Positions 1 to 9,069 of a stretch of 32,839 nt of DNA are shown here, piece after piece (positions within the stretch are counted from its first letter, which is position 1; the number at the start of each line of letters is the position of its first letter). Below the pieces are notes generated by a model. It was not told the DNA's origin. It did no database searches and saw only the letters and a list, made by a program, of their open reading frames with translations. A program made the translations under genes and the position numbers. The DNA is taken from contig JAIXUU010000354.1 in NCBI GenBank assembly GCA_027483405.1, positions 1 to 32,839 on the forward strand. The letters are read 5' to 3'. This DNA is from Planctomyces sp. (GTDB lineage Bacteria > Planctomycetota > Planctomycetia > Planctomycetales > Planctomycetaceae).

Positions 1-684
1 CCCATCCTCCTCGAAACCGGCTGCTATGCCGACTTCACGATGCCCAGCGCCCCCAGCGATACACAAACCACCACCATCAACAGCATTTATCACGCAGTCG
101 ATCGACCGGGGAAGAATTCGCACAATACCGGTACTTTGGCCCAAGCGGGCCAGGCACCGCCACCCGCAAGCCTCCTCATGATCCAGGGGCCACTCGTGCC
201 CGATTTTTCCCGTGTCAAATGGGGCCTCATTCCCAAAGTAGAAAATGGCGATCTTCTAGCCAGTCATCCCCCAGCTCTCCGCAGGTTACCACAGTGGCTT
301 AAAGCGGCTGTTACCCTTCACGGAAAGCCAAACTGGCGATTCATCAAGCTGCACACACACGGCTGCAAACCCGTCAACCAGCAGATGTGGCTCAGTGAGC
401 AGGTGGTGAACTTTCATCGCGATCTGGCCCGTTTCTGTGCCCAGCAGCCCCAGTACCGATTGCACTACGTCACTGCCTGGGAAATGGCACTTCTGGTTCG
501 TCTGGCTCAAAAGTTTCCACAGTTCTCGACCAACGAACAGATTCGCCTGATGCGTCAAATTGCTCGCGGTGGGCCATGGCCTATCCCAGCTTCTCTGGCC
601 AGTGATCAACAATCAGCCACATCTCCATCACCATCAGAATTCATCGGGGAAGCGGGATTACAACTGAGTGCGTGCTGCTCCTGA
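1..684 (+). CDS. C-terminal part of a probable polysaccharide deacetylase-like protein (5' truncated by window edge)
   Basis: The reading frame of ORF 40..684 stays open to base 1 ([32 protein letters not shown]...), so ATG40 is internal. Motifs '[16 protein letters not shown]' and 'FIKLHTHG' resemble the C-terminal region of deacetylase-like proteins; the family call is from memory. Confidence 0.55.
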   Translation, partial: PILLETGCYADFTMPSAPSDTQTTTINSIYHAVDRPGKNSHNTGTLAQAGQAPPPASLLMIQGPLVPDFSRVKWGLIPKVENGDLLASHPPALRRLPQWLKAAVTLHGKPNWRFIKLHTHGCKPVNQQMWLSEQVVNFHRDLARFCAQQPQYRLHYVTAWEMALLVRLAQKFPQFSTNEQIRLMRQIARGGPWPIPASLASDQQSATSPSPSEFIGEAGLQLSACCS

Positions 685-941
685 AGCAATTTCCATCTGG
701 GCAGGATTGTGAAAGCTGAGCGATAAAAACGGATTCAACAGTTATTGCGATCCCAACGGAGGCTGACGAAGGCACATCCAGTGAAACATTGCCAAAGATA
801 TTGAACCCAAGGTTCGTTCGGGTCGAAGTTCTGCAATCCTTGCCGATCACAGGCAGTTTCAATGCAGTGCGATCACCATCAATCCGAACCAACCGAAGAC
901 ATACGAATTAAAAAAAGGCGGGCGCCCATTAACCCGGCCCC

Positions 942-964
942 AAAAAAATCCCGGCATGAGCCGG
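942..964 (-). terminator. Possible intrinsic terminator on the minus strand
   Basis: Minus strand reads CCGGC TCAT GCCGG GATTTTTTT (stem 951-955/960-964, then a T-tract). Confidence 0.35.
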
Positions 965-1014
965 TGCCAGTTCCCATGGACGGGGAATTCATCCTCCGCT
1001 AGTGGTCACTGCGA

Positions 1015-2190
1015 GTGAGCCAGTCATTGCATGAATCTGCTGCACGCACGGGTCGCCCGACATCTCCAGGCGCCATGGGCAGTCGTGTCTCTCGACAAAG
1101 CCACCGAGCTTCGCCCACCTGGGGCACACGGATTGTGGCCCTGCTGGCGATTGCCAATCTGGCCATGGTCATGTTCACCAGTTGGCTCGTCTGGAGTGTC
1201 TCCGAACGCTGGTGGTTAGGTTCTGTCGCCACCTACGCGCCGCGAGAATTGCTGCTCGTTTCCACCGGGTTGCTGGCACTGGTCAGCCTGCTCTGGCATC
1301 GTCCCTCACTCCTGTTTCACCTGTTTGCCGGGTTGTGGATCATCCTCGGCGTGGTTGACTGGTCACTGGCTCCTCTCCTGGAACCAGAACATGCCAGTCG
1401 TTTCCTTGAAGAAACGTTCGACGATGATAACGATCCTCCTCCCGAGCCCATGACGGGCCGACTCCGTGTCGCCTCCTGCAACGTTCAGGATTACCAACCC
1501 GCCTTCGGAGATGTCCTGCGAGACCTCGAAGAATTACCACCCGATGTCGTTGCGTTTCAGGAATCTCGCTCGATCAATCCCTTATGCGAAGACTACTTTG
1601 CCGACTGGCACAAGGTGCAGGTCGAGTACTTCTTCGTCGCTTCGAAATGGCCCCTCGAAGTCCTTGGCCATTGCGACGATTCGCCATTCGAACGCTCTTC
1701 GGGCCTTGTCGTCAAAGTCGCTCACCCCGAGCATCCCTTTGCACTGGCCAACATTCACCTGATGACCGCCAGACCCGGCCTTCGTGAACTCACCCCCGGC
1801 TCAATTCTTCGCGGCGATGGCCCGGCCGAACTGGCAGCGCTCACGCTCATGCGCTCCGAAGAAATGCAGCAACTCCGCCACTTCATCGAAAATGCTCGCA
1901 ATGGTCTCCCTCTCGTCGTCGTGGGAGATTTCAACACTCCCGCAAGCAGCCACGTCTTTCAGGAAGCCTGGGGAGATCTCACCGGTGGTTTCGAAACCGC
2001 TGCGATCGGGCCCTCCCATACAGCCCCCTGCCGACCAATCAGCTTCTGGCCGGGAACATGGCCCTGGTCGCGAATTGACCACATCCGCGTCACACCCGAA
2101 TGGAAATTCCATCAATTCGTGACTGGCGATCGCAATGGTTCCGATCATCGTCTCGTGGCCTGTGAACTCGAACTTCTGCCCTTCGATTGA
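1015..2190 (+). CDS. Endonuclease/exonuclease/phosphatase family protein with N-terminal transmembrane helices
   Basis: Motifs RVASCNVQDY, DVVAFQESR, VVGDFNTPASS and GSDHRLVACEL; hydrophobic N-terminal segments. GTG start at 1015; ATG 1078 is an alternative. Confidence 0.85.
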   Translation: MSQSLHESAARTGRPTSPGAMGSRVSRQSHRASPTWGTRIVALLAIANLAMVMFTSWLVWSVSERWWLGSVATYAPRELLLVSTGLLALVSLLWHRPSLLFHLFAGLWIILGVVDWSLAPLLEPEHASRFLEETFDDDNDPPPEPMTGRLRVASCNVQDYQPAFGDVLRDLEELPPDVVAFQESRSINPLCEDYFADWHKVQVEYFFVASKWPLEVLGHCDDSPFERSSGLVVKVAHPEHPFALANIHLMTARPGLRELTPGSILRGDGPAELAALTLMRSEEMQQLRHFIENARNGLPLVVVGDFNTPASSHVFQEAWGDLTGGFETAAIGPSHTAPCRPISFWPGTWPWSRIDHIRVTPEWKFHQFVTGDRNGSDHRLVACELELLPFD

Positions 2191-2299
2191 CGTGCCCTGC
2201 TCGAGATGAAGGCCATGCCATTTGATCATGGGCCCATTGACACACCGCCTTGAGAACTACGCGACTCGGAACGAATCCGAATCCATATCAGGATGAATT

Positions 2300-4636
2300 A
2301 TGCGTCAGACACCCCAGGATTCCGAATTGGCATCATCCTTCGAAACCGAAGGCGAAGGAGGCCTTTCGATTGACTGGATGAATCTGGTCTTCCGCTACCG
2401 CTGGTGGCTGTGTGCAGGTGTCGTGCTGGGTCTCGGTTTAGGGATCGCTGCCTACATAAAATTGGGGCCGGAATACATGGCCATTGGCCAGGTGATGGTT
2501 TCCCGCCGCAATGCCGTCCCGCTCAAAGAACAAAGTGCGATGGGGGACTGGGGTGAACGCAGCGAACACATCGCCTTGATCATGAGTCCCATGATTGCCA
2601 GCGAAGCCGTACGTCTTGGTCAGCTCGACAAGCTCAAAACGTTTGCCGGTGAGAGCGACCCTACGCAGATGGTACTCGATGACCTCAAGGTCAAACGCGT
2701 GGCCGGTCAGGATCGCTCCTACCTCAACGTGCTCGATGTCACGTTTCAAAGTGCCAGTGCCGACGATGCCCGTCACGTCGTCAAAGCCGTCATCGATGCC
2801 TATGCCAGTTATCTCAATGAATCCCGCAGTGAGAAAACCACAGAAGTTTTCAAAACCGCGCAGGAGGCTCACGATACTCTCCAGAAATCCCTGCGCGAGA
2901 AAGAAGAGGCGTATCTCAAGTTTCGCGAGTCGGCTCCTTTGCAGTGGAGGGCTCCCATTGGAGCGATTGCCGCCGATGGCACATCTGGTGCCACCAACGT
3001 CCATCAGGAACGTGTCATCGCTGTCGAGGAGCAGCGCCGGCTGAATCTGTTGCGACGGACAGAAATCAATTCACGCATGCAGGCTTTACAGAAAGCCCAG
3101 GATCAAGGCGAATCCACCTCGACGATGGAAATGCTCATCCGCCGCTTCATTGCCAACGATGGCTCGGGAGCTGAACTTCAACAGCAGCAACAGGAAATCT
3201 CCGCCTTCGAGAATCGTTTACTCCCTCTCATTCTCGAAGAAGAAAAGTTACTGCGAGACTTCGGGCCCGATCATCCCGAAGTCAAAGCCGTTCGCAAATC
3301 GATCGATACCACGCTCGATTTCTATCGCAAGCATGGTCTCCGTATGCCCGATGACATGACGCCCGGCCCCGATGGTAAGCCGCTCATTAAGGAACGTGCG
3401 AACCTCGTCCAGAACTACATGGAAACTTTGCGACAGCAGCTCAAAGAGCTCGACATCCGCGAACAGCAGCTCAATGTTCTCTTTGAACTGGAATCCAACA
3501 AAGCCAAAGAGTACGCGCGTTTTCAGGCCGAAGATCAGGCCATGACGGCCGAACTCAACCGCCTGCGCAGTCTCTGGGGTCAACTCGTCGATCGCATGAG
3601 TCAACTCACTATCGACAAAGAATCCAGCGGCTACACACTCCGCCAGACAGGCCCGATCAAAGACGAATGGGTCCTCAAACGACTACTCAAAATTGTCGGA
3701 GCAGGCATGGTGGCCGGGATGGGCCTGATCATCTCGTTGATTGTCCTCAAGGAGTTCCTCAGCAATCAGGTGCGTACAGTTCGAGAAGTGCGCCAATTGC
3801 TTCCCGAAGCCTATCTGGGGGCTGTGACCTCTTTCGATCCCGAGCAAAGCCGCCTCGACCCGGTACAGAATGTTCATCCTTCACTCAGATATCTAAGGTC
3901 GCCCGCCTCCATCGAAGCCGAGAATTACCGCACCATCCGCACGTCGTTGCTCGTCACTGCCGAAGCTCTGAACGCGCAAGTGATTCAGGTCGGCAGTCCC
4001 GAGCCAGGCGACGGAAAGACCACACTCGTCTCGAATCTGGCACTCGCACTGGCCAGCTCCGGCAAACGAGTCCTGCTCATCGATGCCGATCTCAGACGCC
4101 CTATGGCCACTCGGCTCTTTGGCTTAAGGCCCGATCCGGGACTTGTCGACGTTCTCCAGGGAGAAATTGCCCTCGAAAATGCCATTGTCGAAACCGTTGT
4201 CGAGGGCTTAACCATCCTCCCCTCCGGCAGACCGCCGCATAACCCGGCAGAACTGCTCGAAGGTGGGCCGCTGCGTCAGTTGATCGCCAAGGCTCGAACT
4301 TTGGCCGATATCGTGCTGATCGATGCCCCGCCCGTCCTCGCAGTGAGCGATGCCTGCATCATCGGCCAACACGTCGATGGCTATCTGCTCACTGTCCGCT
4401 TAGGGAAAAACCGTCGCCCCATGCTCAGGCGTTCGCGCGATCTCCTCCTGGCACATCACATCCCGATTCTGGGTGTGGTTGCCAATGGCGTCGAACCCAG
4501 CGACCGCGAGGAAATGGGCTACTACGCCGACTACAACCGCAATGAAGCCTTCTTTCCTCAAGACGAGTCATCGCCGGAGAAATCATCGACTCATCGAGAT
4601 TTGACCATATCAACCAGTCCCGTGAGGCAGCCGTAA
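2300..4636 (+). CDS. Polysaccharide biosynthesis tyrosine autokinase (Wzz chain-length domain + BY-kinase/CpsD-like domain)
   Basis: N-terminal TM + coiled-coil Wzz-like region; Walker A 'GSPEPGDGKTTLVSNLALALASSGKRVLLIDADLRRP'; 'VLIDAPPVLAVSDA'; C-terminal Tyr cluster GYYADY. Confidence 0.88.
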   Translation: MRQTPQDSELASSFETEGEGGLSIDWMNLVFRYRWWLCAGVVLGLGLGIAAYIKLGPEYMAIGQVMVSRRNAVPLKEQSAMGDWGERSEHIALIMSPMIASEAVRLGQLDKLKTFAGESDPTQMVLDDLKVKRVAGQDRSYLNVLDVTFQSASADDARHVVKAVIDAYASYLNESRSEKTTEVFKTAQEAHDTLQKSLREKEEAYLKFRESAPLQWRAPIGAIAADGTSGATNVHQERVIAVEEQRRLNLLRRTEINSRMQALQKAQDQGESTSTMEMLIRRFIANDGSGAELQQQQQEISAFENRLLPLILEEEKLLRDFGPDHPEVKAVRKSIDTTLDFYRKHGLRMPDDMTPGPDGKPLIKERANLVQNYMETLRQQLKELDIREQQLNVLFELESNKAKEYARFQAEDQAMTAELNRLRSLWGQLVDRMSQLTIDKESSGYTLRQTGPIKDEWVLKRLLKIVGAGMVAGMGLIISLIVLKEFLSNQVRTVREVRQLLPEAYLGAVTSFDPEQSRLDPVQNVHPSLRYLRSPASIEAENYRTIRTSLLVTAEALNAQVIQVGSPEPGDGKTTLVSNLALALASSGKRVLLIDADLRRPMATRLFGLRPDPGLVDVLQGEIALENAIVETVVEGLTILPSGRPPHNPAELLEGGPLRQLIAKARTLADIVLIDAPPVLAVSDACIIGQHVDGYLLTVRLGKNRRPMLRRSRDLLLAHHIPILGVVANGVEPSDREEMGYYADYNRNEAFFPQDESSPEKSSTHRDLTISTSPVRQP

Positions 4637-4828
4637 TCCCTCGTGATGGACCAACAGGAAATCCGTCCTTCCCGAATTTCAAAACCGTCGGCATCACACG
4701 CCATCCCGAGAGTCAATCACTCAGAAATCTCTCGAAAACATCAACTGGCGACGGCTTCGACACAGAATGCGAGCTATTCATTCAGTGTGGCCATAAAGGA
4801 TTCTTTTTCCTGATCGTTGATAGTCACC

Positions 4829-5779
4829 ATGAATTGGACGGATTTACGGCAGTCACTCATTGGGAAAGTTCCCCCAGTGGTTCTGCCACCATCACTGAAA
4901 CTGCCAGTCCTCCCCACCGCCGTGATTGAATTCAATCGCAAGGCCGACGACCCGAATGCGGGCGCTCACGAGCTCGCTAAAATCGTCGAAGCGGATGCCG
5001 GACTGACGTGTGAACTCTTGAAGCACGCCAACTCAGCCTCCATGGGTTTACGAACCAGAGTCAATGGTGCCAAACAGGCACTTTCTGTCCTGGGCATACG
5101 CAACGTCAAAATGCTCCTGATTTCGTTTGGCGTTGAAAGAGCTCTCAAAGCCTCGCAATCCAAACTGGTCAACTTTCAGGTTTTTGCCGCAGGTAATCTG
5201 GAGCGGGCACTCTTTGCACGCGAATTGAGTCGCCGGACGGGTGCCGATAGCGAACTTTCTTTTGCCGCTTCGATGCTCACAGACTTCCTGCTCCCCGCCT
5301 TAGGGAATGAACTGCTCGAAACCTATATGAGTTTCTTAAGTCTGCCCGATTCCACCCGGCCCGCACTGGTCCAGTTCGAGCGGAAGGCCTTCGGCTGGGA
5401 TCATGCACTGGCCATGGGTCAGATGATGCATTCGTGGAACTTCCCCGACGACCTCGTCTGCTCGGTACTGCTCCATCATGCCGGGCTGACACTCCTCAAA
5501 CATCCGCAGATGAAATCGACCAGTTGTGCAGCTGTGGCTTGCGCCTCACTCATCCCCGATCCACTCAAGCAGTCACCGGATGGACTGAAGCAGTTACTCG
5601 AACTCGAAGCGATCATCCCGAATCTGTCACTGCAAGAAATGGCCGAGAACGTTCAAAAGTCATTTCAGGAACTAGGCCAGGGGCTGAAAAACCCTTTCCC
5701 ACTGGTCAGACGATTGGAAAAACTGCTGGTCGCAGCGAGTCCTCCAGGCCAACTGACCACTGCCAGTTCCGGTCCATGA
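4829..5779 (+). CDS. HDOD domain-containing protein (copy 1)
   Basis: HDOD-like sequence 'LPVLPTAVIEFNRKADDPNAGAHELAKIVEADAGLTCELLKHANSA...ALSVLGIRNVKMLLIS'. The track start 4817 is TTG; ATG 4829 is the more likely start. Confidence 0.85.
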   Translation: MNWTDLRQSLIGKVPPVVLPPSLKLPVLPTAVIEFNRKADDPNAGAHELAKIVEADAGLTCELLKHANSASMGLRTRVNGAKQALSVLGIRNVKMLLISFGVERALKASQSKLVNFQVFAAGNLERALFARELSRRTGADSELSFAASMLTDFLLPALGNELLETYMSFLSLPDSTRPALVQFERKAFGWDHALAMGQMMHSWNFPDDLVCSVLLHHAGLTLLKHPQMKSTSCAAVACASLIPDPLKQSPDGLKQLLELEAIIPNLSLQEMAENVQKSFQELGQGLKNPFPLVRRLEKLLVAASPPGQLTTASSGP

Positions 5780-5790
5780 GAGAGGTCAAC

Positions 5791-6756
5791 ATGTCCAACA
5801 TCGACTGGAGCGCAATTCGCGAAAAGGCGATGGGGCCTTTTCAATTGTCGGTTCTGCCTCCGACTCTCGAATTGCCGGCATTGCCGCATGCGGTCGCAGC
5901 ATTTCTGGATCGTTCACGAGATGAACAGACCGAAATGCGGGAACTCTCTTCGATCATCGAGACCGACTCTGGTTTGACAGTCGAACTGCTGCGCTATGCC
6001 AACTCATCGTTCATCGGTCTGCGAACGAAAGTGCGGACCGTCCTCCAGGCCCTGTCGATCCTCGGTTTTCGCCAGAGTAAACTTTTCGTGCTGACCAGTG
6101 GTGCTCAGGCAGCGATTCGCTCCCGAAAATCAAAGCTCATCCATCAGGCGAGCTTCTGGAATACCAGCCTGCAGCGAGCCCTCTTCGCCCGGGAAGTCGC
6201 CAGGCTGTTAGGTGCCGACGAAGATGGTGCCTTCGCCGGAGCCGTCATGCAGGATTTTCTACTTCCCGTCCTGACCAATGATCTCTTTGACCGCTACGCA
6301 CCCTTCACCAGCGACCGCGTGGCGCAACCGGATGGACTCGACGAATACGAACAGCGGGAGTTCGGCTGGGATCACGCACTCATTGCCGCCGGTCTGGCCA
6401 CTCGCTGGAAACTTCCCGACGATCTGATCTGTGGCATTCTCATGCATCATAAGGGCTTGAGACTCCTGGCAGATCCGATCCTGAGACGCACCTCTGTAGC
6501 TGCCATTGCCATTTCGTCATTACTGCCCGATGGTCTCAGGCAGCAGTACTCGGGTCTCGATCAACTGGTATTGCTCGAAACCAAGTGGAGTGCCTTCAAA
6601 CTCGCCGAGATCATTCAGAAAGTCGACACCGCTCACCAGGCCCTGGGCCTCGGCGTGCGTAACGACTACCCCCTCTCGCGGATCTGCCGTACGGCCCTGC
6701 AACATTCGGTCGTTCCCGAACTCTCACAACAGGTCGCCAGCCAGCTCCCCGCCTGA
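5791..6756 (+). CDS. HDOD domain-containing protein (copy 2, tandem paralogue)
   Basis: ORF 5434..6756 overlaps copy 1. Homology to copy 1 starts at MSNIDWSAIREKAMGPFQLSVLPPTLELPALPHAV, i.e. ATG 5791 just after the copy 1 stop, with AGAGAGG upstream. Confidence 0.85.
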   Translation: MSNIDWSAIREKAMGPFQLSVLPPTLELPALPHAVAAFLDRSRDEQTEMRELSSIIETDSGLTVELLRYANSSFIGLRTKVRTVLQALSILGFRQSKLFVLTSGAQAAIRSRKSKLIHQASFWNTSLQRALFAREVARLLGADEDGAFAGAVMQDFLLPVLTNDLFDRYAPFTSDRVAQPDGLDEYEQREFGWDHALIAAGLATRWKLPDDLICGILMHHKGLRLLADPILRRTSVAAIAISSLLPDGLRQQYSGLDQLVLLETKWSAFKLAEIIQKVDTAHQALGLGVRNDYPLSRICRTALQHSVVPELSQQVASQLPA

Positions 6757-6774
6757 AGCATTTTTGCATCCCAT

Positions 6775-7050
6775 CAAGCGGCGAGAACCCTCGCCCGCGT
6801 CTGCGTGGGAGAGGGTAGCACGAAGTGCCGGGTGAGGGTCTTTCCAATGGATGTGCAAGAGTCACCACGACTTCCGCAGGGTGCCCCTGCTGGCTTGTCC
6901 AGCAGTGCTCCTTCCACATCGCTTACGGCGTCAGTGCCTATCAATGACGACACGGGGTTAAAGTACCACGTTGATCGAGCATCAAACACGTTCGAGTTCC
7001 CCTCATCCCAACCTTCTCCTGTCGGAACGGGAGAAGGAGCGACACCCTGA
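6775..7050 (+). repeat. Composite dispersed repeat copy A (modules 1 and 2 separated by about 130 nt)
   Basis: Module 1 'gaaccctcgcccgcgtctgcgtgggagag' and module 2 'cacgttgatcg...gttcga...tcatccc..ccttctcc.gtcggaacgggagaaggag' both recur in reverse orientation at 26153..26278. Confidence 0.7.
6887..6905. repeat. Hairpin within composite repeat A
   Basis: CTGCTGG-CTTGT-CCAGCAG, perfect 7-bp stem. Confidence 0.55.
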
Positions 7051-7170
7051 CCTTGCCCTCTTCCCGGCAGACTGGACAAGGGTTCCAGAGCGGACACATG
7101 GCGCGGCTTCTTGCCATTGTGTGAAACACAATGGAGTTGGCCAGGCCACCCTCCCCAGGAATGAAACGCT

Positions 7171-7482
7171 TTACGCACCCCAGGAATCGAAGACGCGGAC
7201 ACGCTTCCAGGTGGGTTTGTGCTCTTCAATGAACTGCAGGTGGCTGGGGGCTGTCTGGTAAACGTCGTGATCGGCTTTTGTAGCGAAAGCGACACAGAGG
7301 GCCACTTGAAAGTCGCGCTGGTTGACAGGTCTGGCGAGTTCGTCCACCAGGCCGCCAGCGGCAAAGTACACCACTCCCGGGTGATCTTTGAGATATTTAT
7401 GGCAGGCTTCGGTCAGCTTGCGTGTGTTCTCAGGAGTGGGTTCGTGCAACTCGAAGTACACGACATGAACCAGTGGAGCCAT
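7171..7482 (-). CDS. Dabb family (stress-responsive alpha-beta barrel) protein
   Basis: 103 aa 'MAPLVHVVYFELHEPTPENTRKLTEACHKYLKDHPGVVYFAAGGL...DFQVALCVAFATKADHDVYQTAPSHLQFIEEHKPTW', typical Dabb pattern. Confidence 0.82.
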   Translation of the reverse strand: MAPLVHVVYFELHEPTPENTRKLTEACHKYLKDHPGVVYFAAGGLVDELARPVNQRDFQVALCVAFATKADHDVYQTAPSHLQFIEEHKPTWKRVRVFDSWGA

Positions 7483-7560
7483 GCTACGTCTCGAAACTGA
7501 AGGACCGGGGTATTCTGTTTTTGCAGCCGCGATGAAGCTTCTGCCAGGTCAAAGTGTTAA

Positions 7561-9069
7561 CTAACTGCTGCGGACGGTCTGCACCATGGTCCAGAGCCAG
7601 GTAGGCACAAAAAAGAGTGTGATCACCATAGCCATACAGGCGACAGAAGCGATGATGGGAGCTGGTGCGTGAGAGCCATGATGCTCGTCGAGTGGTTCAC
7701 GCAGATACATGGCTCCGACAACCCGCAGATAGTACCACGAACCCATGGCGGCGTTGATGACCATGAAGAGGGCCAGCCAGCGATTGGAAACATCTCCCTG
7801 TGCCCAGGCCGCGAAGAAGAGATTCAATTTGGCCAGAAACCCGGCAGTGGGTGGCATCCCCGCCAGGCTGAACATGAAGACCATCAGCATCAGAGCCAGA
7901 CCTGGCCTGACACGGTGGAGTCCGGCCAGTTGATCCAACGTTTCGAGCGGTTTGTTATCTCGTTCCGCAGCAATCAGAACGGCGAAAGCACCAATGGTCA
8001 TCAAGCCATAGACTGCGAGATAAAAGAGCAGGGCTTCAATACCATCTGGAACCGATGTCGTGTGATGCCCGACATTGAGACCAACCAGCATGTAACCCAC
8101 ATGAGCCACCCCCGAATAGGCGAGCATCCGGCGCAGATCGTTTTGCAGAATCCCCAGGAAGTTCCCGACAAACATCGTGATCACCGAGAGCCACCAGAGC
8201 ATCGGGAGCATGACATCGGCCAGCAGCAGGCCCGGAGCAGCATCGACAACAGGTTCCAGCAGACGAATCAGTGCGATAAACCCGGCGAGCTTCGGGACAA
8301 ACGAGAGCAGGGCAGCACCACTGGCAGCAGAACCTTGAAACACATCGGGTGCATAAAAGTGGAAAGGGACGGCTGTCAGACGGAAGGCCAATCCCGCGAC
8401 CACGAAGACCATTCCCAGAATGGCCAGCACTGGTGTTTGATTACTGTTGGACAGTGCTGTTTGAATGGCCGGGAGATCGGTTGTTCCGGCCATGCCGTAA
8501 ATCAGGCTGAAGCCATAAAGCATAATGGCTGATGAGAAGACGCTGAGCAGGAAGTATTTGACACCCGCTTCCTGTGTGGCAGCATCTTTTCGAGGCAAAA
8601 ACAGGAACAGATATGTCGGGATACTGATCAGTTCGAGTGCCAGAAACAACGTGGTGAGATCGTTGGCCAGTGCCACGAGGTTGACACCCGCAGTGATGGC
8701 CAGCAGGCAGGCATGGCTCTCGGCAGCTTTACCATCTTCAATCTGAGACCAGTTGACCAGCACCAGCAGCAGGGCGGCAATCAGCATGACGCCCCGCACA
8801 TACCAGACAATGTTATCGACGCGAAAAGGCCCGGTGGTGACGACTTCTGTTGAGCCTGTCCACCAGAGATAAAGGGCTGTGCAGAGTGCTGCGATGGCAA
8901 TACCACCCCAGCGATGCCTGAGCCCTGGAAGAGCTCGACCACTCGGTGAAACAAGAAACGGGCCCACCAGAAAATTGATGCAGACCGTCCCCAGCAGCAC
9001 CAGTTCAGGAATAACCTTTCCTGCAGCACTGGTCACTGAAGAAATCATTGCGGCATCTGGCTGGCTCAT
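7561..9069 (-). CDS. nuoN: NADH-quinone oxidoreductase subunit N
   Basis: 502 aa antiporter-like polytopic protein; 'DLTTLFLALELISIPTYLFLFLPRKD', 'DLRRMLAYSGVAHVGYMLVGL'. ATGA overlap with nuoM. Confidence 0.95.
   Translation of the reverse strand: MSQPDAAMISSVTSAAGKVIPELVLLGTVCINFLVGPFLVSPSGRALPGLRHRWGGIAIAALCTALYLWWTGSTEVVTTGPFRVDNIVWYVRGVMLIAALLLVLVNWSQIEDGKAAESHACLLAITAGVNLVALANDLTTLFLALELISIPTYLFLFLPRKDAATQEAGVKYFLLSVFSSAIMLYGFSLIYGMAGTTDLPAIQTALSNSNQTPVLAILGMVFVVAGLAFRLTAVPFHFYAPDVFQGSAASGAALLSFVPKLAGFIALIRLLEPVVDAAPGLLLADVMLPMLWWLSVITMFVGNFLGILQNDLRRMLAYSGVAHVGYMLVGLNVGHHTTSVPDGIEALLFYLAVYGLMTIGAFAVLIAAERDNKPLETLDQLAGLHRVRPGLALMLMVFMFSLAGMPPTAGFLAKLNLFFAAWAQGDVSNRWLALFMVINAAMGSWYYLRVVGAMYLREPLDEHHGSHAPAPIIASVACMAMVITLFFVPTWLWTMVQTVRSS

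Noticed and set aside
641-892. 83-aa minus-strand ORF upstream of the EEP gene
   Set aside because: No recognisable family or clear RBS; it overlaps the end of the plus-strand gene.
7669-8532. 287-aa plus-strand ORF inside nuoN
   Set aside because: Antisense to a clear nuoN; composition rich in Q/H/R/E, typical of shadow frames.
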